Source of the DNA: Gammaproteobacteria bacterium
Lineage (GTDB): Bacteria > Pseudomonadota > Gammaproteobacteria > Steroidobacterales > Steroidobacteraceae
Direction: 5' to 3'
Length of the DNA stretch: 9,259 nucleotides
NCBI GenBank assembly: GCA_009923475.1
Contig: RFTM01000044.1
Span: 1 to 9,259 of the forward strand
The notes under the pieces were generated by a model. It searched no databases, was not told the DNA's origin, and saw nothing but the letters and a program-made list of their open reading frames with translations. The position numbers and the translations under genes were made by a program. Below are positions 6,093-9,259 of the stretch, piece after piece. Within the stretch, counting starts at the first letter, position 1; the number at the start of each line of letters is the position of its first letter.

Positions 6093-7100
6093 ATGGACGC
6101 CTCGCTCTTCGTCACGCTCATCGACCCCGCGATCCTGCTGTTCTTCTTCGGCATCCTCGCGGGGACCTTGCGTTCCAACCTCGAGATCCCGCCCGCCATC
6201 GCCAAGTTCTGCTCGCTGTACTTGCTGCTGGTGATCGGGTTCAAGGGCGGCCTGAACCTGCACGAGACCGGGTTCACGGCCGCGATGGGCTGGGCGCTGC
6301 TCGGGGCGTTCATCCTCGCGCTCGCGGTGCCGGCGTGGTCCTTCCTGGTGCTGCGCCGGCGCCTCAGCCCCTTCGACGCCGCGGCGGTCGCCGCCACCTA
6401 CGGCTCGGTCAGCGCGGTGACCTTCATCACCGCGGTGAGCTTCGCCGAGCAGCAGGGGCTGGACGCCGGCGGCTACATGGCCGTGGCGCTCGTGCTCATG
6501 GAATCGCCGGCGATCATCATGGCCGTGCTGCTCGCCAACCTCGTGCGCTCGCGCGCCGCGAGGGAGGCCGCCGCAGCGCCGCTCGCCGCGCCCCAGGCCG
6601 GCGGCGCGCCGCTCACGATGCGCGGCGTGCTGCACGAGGCCTTCACCGACGGCGCGCACCTGCTGCTGCTCGGCGCGGTGCTGATCGGCTACCTCACGGG
6701 CGACATCGGCAAGAAGGCGATGCTGCCGTTCACCGACCTGCAGAAGGGCATCCTCGCGTTCTTCCTGCTCGACATGGGCCTGCTGGTGGCGCGGCGCGCG
6801 AAGGACGCGCTGGGCCAGGGCGCGTTCCTGACCGCCTTCGGCATCCTGATGCCGCTCTTCAACGCGACGGTGGCGCTGGCGCTCAGCAAGCTGCTCGGGC
6901 TGTCGGCCGGCGATGCCTTCCTGCTCACGGTGCTCACGGCCTCGGCCTCGTACATCGTGGTGCCGGCGGTGGTGCGCTACGCGATCCCGGAGGCCAACCC
7001 CAGCCTCTACTTCACGATGTCGCTGGCGATCACCTTCCCGTTCAACATCATCTTCGGGTTGCCGCTCTACCTCTGGGCCGTCGAGCGGCTCTGGAACTGA
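6093..7100 (+). CDS. sbtA: SbtA-type sodium-dependent bicarbonate permease
   Basis: This 335-residue inner-membrane protein has about ten hydrophobic helices in two inverted halves. Characteristic blocks are GFKGGLNL (49-56), ATYGSVSAVTF (101-111), LMESPAI (135-141), TASASYIVVPA (282-292), AIPEANPSLY (297-306) and TFPFNI (314-319). The serine-rich blocks in each half match the substrate site of cyanobacterial SbtA, a sodium/bicarbonate symporter. The halves are joined by a hydrophilic, Ala/Pro-rich linker (about 152-178). It is slightly shorter than cyanobacterial SbtA (about 370 residues). The ribosome binding site AAGGGAG overlaps the stop of the upstream carbonic anhydrase gene, so translation is probably coupled. 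No PII-like sbtB gene follows; the next gene is convergent. Family is clear; substrate by homology is bicarbonate, not proven. Confidence 0.92.
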   Translation: MDASLFVTLIDPAILLFFFGILAGTLRSNLEIPPAIAKFCSLYLLLVIGFKGGLNLHETGFTAAMGWALLGAFILALAVPAWSFLVLRRRLSPFDAAAVAATYGSVSAVTFITAVSFAEQQGLDAGGYMAVALVLMESPAIIMAVLLANLVRSRAAREAAAAPLAAPQAGGAPLTMRGVLHEAFTDGAHLLLLGAVLIGYLTGDIGKKAMLPFTDLQKGILAFFLLDMGLLVARRAKDALGQGAFLTAFGILMPLFNATVALALSKLLGLSAGDAFLLTVLTASASYIVVPAVVRYAIPEANPSLYFTMSLAITFPFNIIFGLPLYLWAVERLWN

Positions 7101-7112
7101 CGGGCGCGCCCG
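7101..7112. terminator. GC palindrome between convergent stops
   Basis: CGGGCGCGCCCG is a perfect 12-bp palindrome that begins right after the sbtA stop and ends three bases before the stop of the facing PhzF gene. It could form a short stem (CGGG/CCCG) in either transcript. The stem is very short and no T-run follows, so a terminator role is tentative. Confidence 0.25.
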
Positions 7113-7115
7113 GGC

Positions 7116-7988
7116 TCAGGCCTCGATGGTGCCGCGCACGGTGGTGACGCAGGCGCCGCCGACCCACACCGCAGCGGCCGCGTCGAGCGAAAGTTCGACG
7201 CGGCCGTCGCGGCCCACGCAGCGCCCTTGGCGGGCGATGTAGGCGGCGCCCGGCGCGATCCGCCCGAGGGCGCGGCGCAGCACCGCCACCGCGCCGTTGC
7301 CGCTGCCGCAGACGGGGTCCTCCGGGACACCGTCGGAGGGCGCGAACGAGCGCACCTCGATGTCGCCGTCGGCATCGGTGCCTGACGCCTCGGCGAAGAG
7401 CGTGCACCCTGTCGCGCCGAGGGCGCGCTCGAACGCCGCGAGCCGCGTCATGTCCGGCTGCAACGCGAGCAGCGCGGCCGGATCGGCGAGGGCGCCGACC
7501 ACCCAACGCGGACCGACGTCGATGACCTGCAACGGCACGGCCGCATCGGTCGGGCCGCCGAGCGCAGCCTCGAGCGCCGCGCGGTCGGCCGCGCCCAACG
7601 GCGTGCAGCGCGCCTCGGGCAGACGGAGGCGGTAGCGGTCCGCCGCCTCGACCTGCACCGGCACGAGGCCGGCGCCGCAGTCCTGGGTCAAGGACAGCGC
7701 GGCAGCCGGACGCGCCACGAGCCCTTCGGTGACGGCGGCATGCGCGCTGCCGAGCGTCGGATGTCCCGCGAACGGCAGTTCGCTCACGGGCGTGAAGATG
7801 CGCAGCCGGTACGACGCGCCCGCGACCATGGTCGGCAGCAGGAAGGTGGTCTCGGAGAGGTTGGTCCAGCGCGCGATGCGCTGCATCGCCTCGGTGTCGA
7901 GCCCTTCGGCGTCGAGCACCACGGCCACGGGATTGCCGAGCAGGCGGCGGTCCGAGAAGACGTCGACGACGGCGTAGCGGCGGCGCAT
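7116..7988 (-). CDS. PhzF-family protein (putative isomerase)
   Basis: This 290-residue cytoplasmic protein has the two-halves diaminopimelate-epimerase-like fold of the PhzF/YHI9 family. Visible motifs are DVFSDRRLLGNPVAVV (9-24), NLSETTFLLP (43-52), which contains the probable catalytic glutamate E46, then IFTPVSELPFAGHPTLG (64-80), and EDPVCGSGNGAVAV (223-236) in the second half. PhzF itself isomerises trans-2,3-dihydro-3-hydroxyanthranilate in phenazine synthesis. No other phenazine genes are present, so that reaction should not be assumed; most relatives have no known substrate. The frame is open upstream to 8420, but similarity begins at MRRRYAVVDVF, so ATG at 7988 is chosen. No ribosome binding site precedes it. 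A GTG three codons earlier (7997) is an alternative without better support. It is divergent from the metallo-hydrolase gene. Confidence 0.92.
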   Translation of the reverse strand: MRRRYAVVDVFSDRRLLGNPVAVVLDAEGLDTEAMQRIARWTNLSETTFLLPTMVAGASYRLRIFTPVSELPFAGHPTLGSAHAAVTEGLVARPAAALSLTQDCGAGLVPVQVEAADRYRLRLPEARCTPLGAADRAALEAALGGPTDAAVPLQVIDVGPRWVVGALADPAALLALQPDMTRLAAFERALGATGCTLFAEASGTDADGDIEVRSFAPSDGVPEDPVCGSGNGAVAVLRRALGRIAPGAAYIARQGRCVGRDGRVELSLDAAAAVWVGGACVTTVRGTIEA

Positions 7989-8017
7989 GATTGGCACAAG
8001 ATACAACGCCTGCAGCC

Positions 8018-8036
8018 GCGGCGCTTGCCTCGCCGC
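8018..8036. promoter_or_regulatory. Dyad GCGGCG-N7-CGCCGC
   Basis: A perfect 6-bp inverted repeat with a 7-bp spacer lies in the middle of the 94-bp gap between the divergent PhzF and metallo-hydrolase genes. A TTGCCT that could be a weak -35 box for the plus-strand gene falls inside the spacer. GC-rich arms of this length are not rare here, so support is limited. Confidence 0.25.
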
Positions 8037-8053
8037 CGGAAAATCGCGACAGT

Positions 8054-8067
8054 GACCGCAAGCGGTC
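8054..8067. promoter_or_regulatory. Perfect palindrome GACCGC-AA-GCGGTC before the metallo-hydrolase
   Basis: Two perfect 6-bp arms flank AA, ending 15 bp before the GTG start at 8083 and only a few bases before its GGGGGG ribosome binding site. As DNA it fits a dimeric repressor site. As RNA it would fold into a tight hairpin next to the binding site. The gene for any cognate regulator is not in the window. Confidence 0.4.
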
Positions 8068-8082
8068 TGCGGGGGGCATGCA

Positions 8083-9189
8083 GTGAAGAAGATCATCGGG
8101 CTGGTGGCAGCGCTGGCCCTGGTGCTCGCGCTCGGCGCGTGGGCCGCCTTCCGGTCTTCACCCGCGGTGCAGGACGCCGTGGTCGCCCGCGCGGCGCACG
8201 CGGCGATCGCGCGCGGCAGCCAGATGCCCGCAGCGGACGACTCGCTGCGCGTGCTGCTCTGCGGCACCTCGAGTCCCATGCCCGACCGCGCCGCCGCCAA
8301 GGCCTGCACGATCGTCGTCGCGGGCGGCCAGTGGGTGCTGGTCGACATCGGCCCGGAGGCCACGGAGAACCTCAACCGTTGGCGGCTGCCCATCGCGCGC
8401 ATCGGCACGGTGCTGCTCACTCACTTCCACTCCGACCACATCGGCGAGCTCGGCGAGTTCAACATGCAGGGCTGGGCGCAGGGCCGCCGCGATCCGCTGC
8501 AGGTCTTCGGCCCGGACGGCATCGAGCAGGTGGTCGGCGGCTTCAACGCCGCCTACGCGCCCGACCGCGCCTATCGCCACGCCCACCACGACCACGGCAA
8601 GGGCCTGATGCCGCTCGCGGCAGGCGAGATGCAGGCGCGGACCATCGCGCCGTTCAAGGCGGGCGAGGCGCCGCAAGGGCGCCGTAGCGTCGTGTTCGAG
8701 CGCGACGGCCTCGTGGTGACCGCCATCGAGGTCGACCACCGCCCGGTGACGCCCGCGCTCGCCTATCGCTTCGACTACAAGGGCCGGTCGGTCGTGATCA
8801 CCGGCGACACGGTCTACTACCCGCCGCTCGTCGCGGCGGCGCGCGGCGCGGACCTGCTGGTGAGCGAGGGCGAGTCGCATGCGCTGCTGGACATCGTCGC
8901 CGGCGAGATCGCCAAGACCGGCGACGCGAGACTCGCCGGCGTGTTGCGCGACACCGCGAGCTACCACCTCACGCCGGTGCAGGCCGCGAAGATGGCCAAC
9001 GAGGCCGGCGTGCGCGAACTGGTGTTCACGCACATCGCGCCGCCCATCCCGCTGCGGCCGATGGCCGTCCCTTGGCTGCGCGGCGTGCGGGAGGCAAGAC
9101 CGGACGGCGTCCGTCTCGGCCACGACGGCCTGACGGCCACGATCCCGCTCGACGGCGGACCGGTGCGCTTCGAGACGCTGCGGGAGTGA
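8083..9189 (+). CDS. Exported or membrane-anchored metallo-beta-lactamase-fold hydrolase
   Basis: This 368-residue protein starts with two lysines and a hydrophobic segment (about 4-22), either a signal peptide (possible cleavage near AWA at 19-21) or a membrane anchor, so the domain should face the periplasm. From residue 55 it has a metallo-beta-lactamase fold of the RNase Z/arylsulfatase type. THFHSDH (113-119) supplies zinc ligands H114, H116, D118 and H119. Later ligands are probably H219 in VDHRP, D242 in ITGDT and H317 in FTHIAP. An unusual HAHHDHGKG segment (166-174) lies in an insertion. The export signal argues against a tRNA-processing role, so an ester, sulfate or phosphodiester is more likely, unidentified. 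The GTG start follows GGGGGG at 8071-8076; an ATG at 8078 reaches a stop after two codons. The gene ends 6 bp from the 3' end of an opposing tRNA gene. Confidence 0.9.
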   Translation: MKKIIGLVAALALVLALGAWAAFRSSPAVQDAVVARAAHAAIARGSQMPAADDSLRVLLCGTSSPMPDRAAAKACTIVVAGGQWVLVDIGPEATENLNRWRLPIARIGTVLLTHFHSDHIGELGEFNMQGWAQGRRDPLQVFGPDGIEQVVGGFNAAYAPDRAYRHAHHDHGKGLMPLAAGEMQARTIAPFKAGEAPQGRRSVVFERDGLVVTAIEVDHRPVTPALAYRFDYKGRSVVITGDTVYYPPLVAAARGADLLVSEGESHALLDIVAGEIAKTGDARLAGVLRDTASYHLTPVQAAKMANEAGVRELVFTHIAPPIPLRPMAVPWLRGVREARPDGVRLGHDGLTATIPLDGGPVRFETLRE

Positions 9190-9195
9190 GGGAGA

Positions 9196-9259
9196 TGGTG
9201 GCCGGGGTCGGAATCGAACCAACGACACGCGGATTTTCAATCCGCTGCTCTACCAACTG
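9196..9259 (-). tRNA. tRNA-Phe (GAA), 5' part beyond the window edge
   Basis: Read on the minus strand, the window holds tRNA positions from about 13 to 76. The D-loop ends AGTTGGTA, followed by D-stem GAGC. The anticodon arm is GCGGA-TTGAAAA-TCCGC with anticodon GAA, which reads Phe codons. The variable loop is GTGTC, and the T-arm is GTTGG-TTCGATT-CCGAC with one T-G pair. The acceptor strand CCCGGCC is followed by discriminator A and an encoded CCA, ending at 9196. The 5' acceptor strand and first half of the D-stem lie outside the window. Nothing in the visible part looks broken. Confidence 0.97.

Noticed and set aside
7116..7988. Phenazine biosynthesis gene
   Set aside because: PhzF-family proteins are widespread outside phenazine clusters and no other phz-type gene is present.
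7989..8420. Upstream extension of the PhzF frame
   Set aside because: It lies antisense to the start of the metallo-hydrolase, and PhzF similarity begins only at the ATG at 7988.
9026..9256. Short minus-strand open frame beginning inside the tRNA
   Set aside because: It starts in the tRNA-Phe gene and runs antisense through the hydrolase end; this is a common false call next to tRNA genes.

Overview
The window is GC-rich (about 70% by eye), densely coded bacterial DNA, with strong G+C bias at third codon positions and GTG starts for several genes. The tRNA gene encodes its own CCA end. This, with a NhaR-like LysR regulator, a spinster-type MFS carrier and an SbtA/iota-carbonic-anhydrase pair, suggests a high-GC proteobacterium, probably beta or gamma. 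The genus cannot be read from the sequence. I see no phage, transposon, CRISPR or plasmid genes. Bases 1-7115 look like catabolic or transport accessory chromosome, and the right end looks like ordinary chromosome.

Layout. Bases 1-90 (minus) hold the first 30 codons of an exported protein with a Tat-like signal. It diverges from an acyl-CoA synthetase (203-1936, plus). That gene converges on a minus-strand pair, a thiolase (3340-4500) and an MFS transporter (1973-3343), whose stop and start codons overlap as GTGA. Upstream of the thiolase on the same strand is a NhaR-like LysR regulator (4577-5470). The 121-bp gap after it is the only clearly AT-rich stretch. It carries nested dyads and separates the regulator from a plus-strand pair: a periplasmic iota-class carbonic anhydrase-like protein (5592-6083) and an SbtA-type bicarbonate permease (6093-7100). 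The right side has a minus-strand PhzF-family protein (7116-7988), a divergent exported metallo-beta-lactamase-fold hydrolase (8083-9189) and the 3' part of tRNA-Phe(GAA) (9196-9259, minus).

How the genes may work together. The synthetase, thiolase and MFS carrier look like a small carboxylate uptake and CoA-thioester degradation island, with substrate unknown. The LysR, carbonic anhydrase and SbtA genes form the most notable unit. A secreted CO2/HCO3- interconverting enzyme sits 9 bp upstream of a bicarbonate importer, under a divergent regulator from a family linked to sodium response. This reads as a compact inorganic-carbon supply system in an apparently non-photosynthetic bacterium. The carbonic anhydrase role rests on family motifs recalled from memory, not on a database search.
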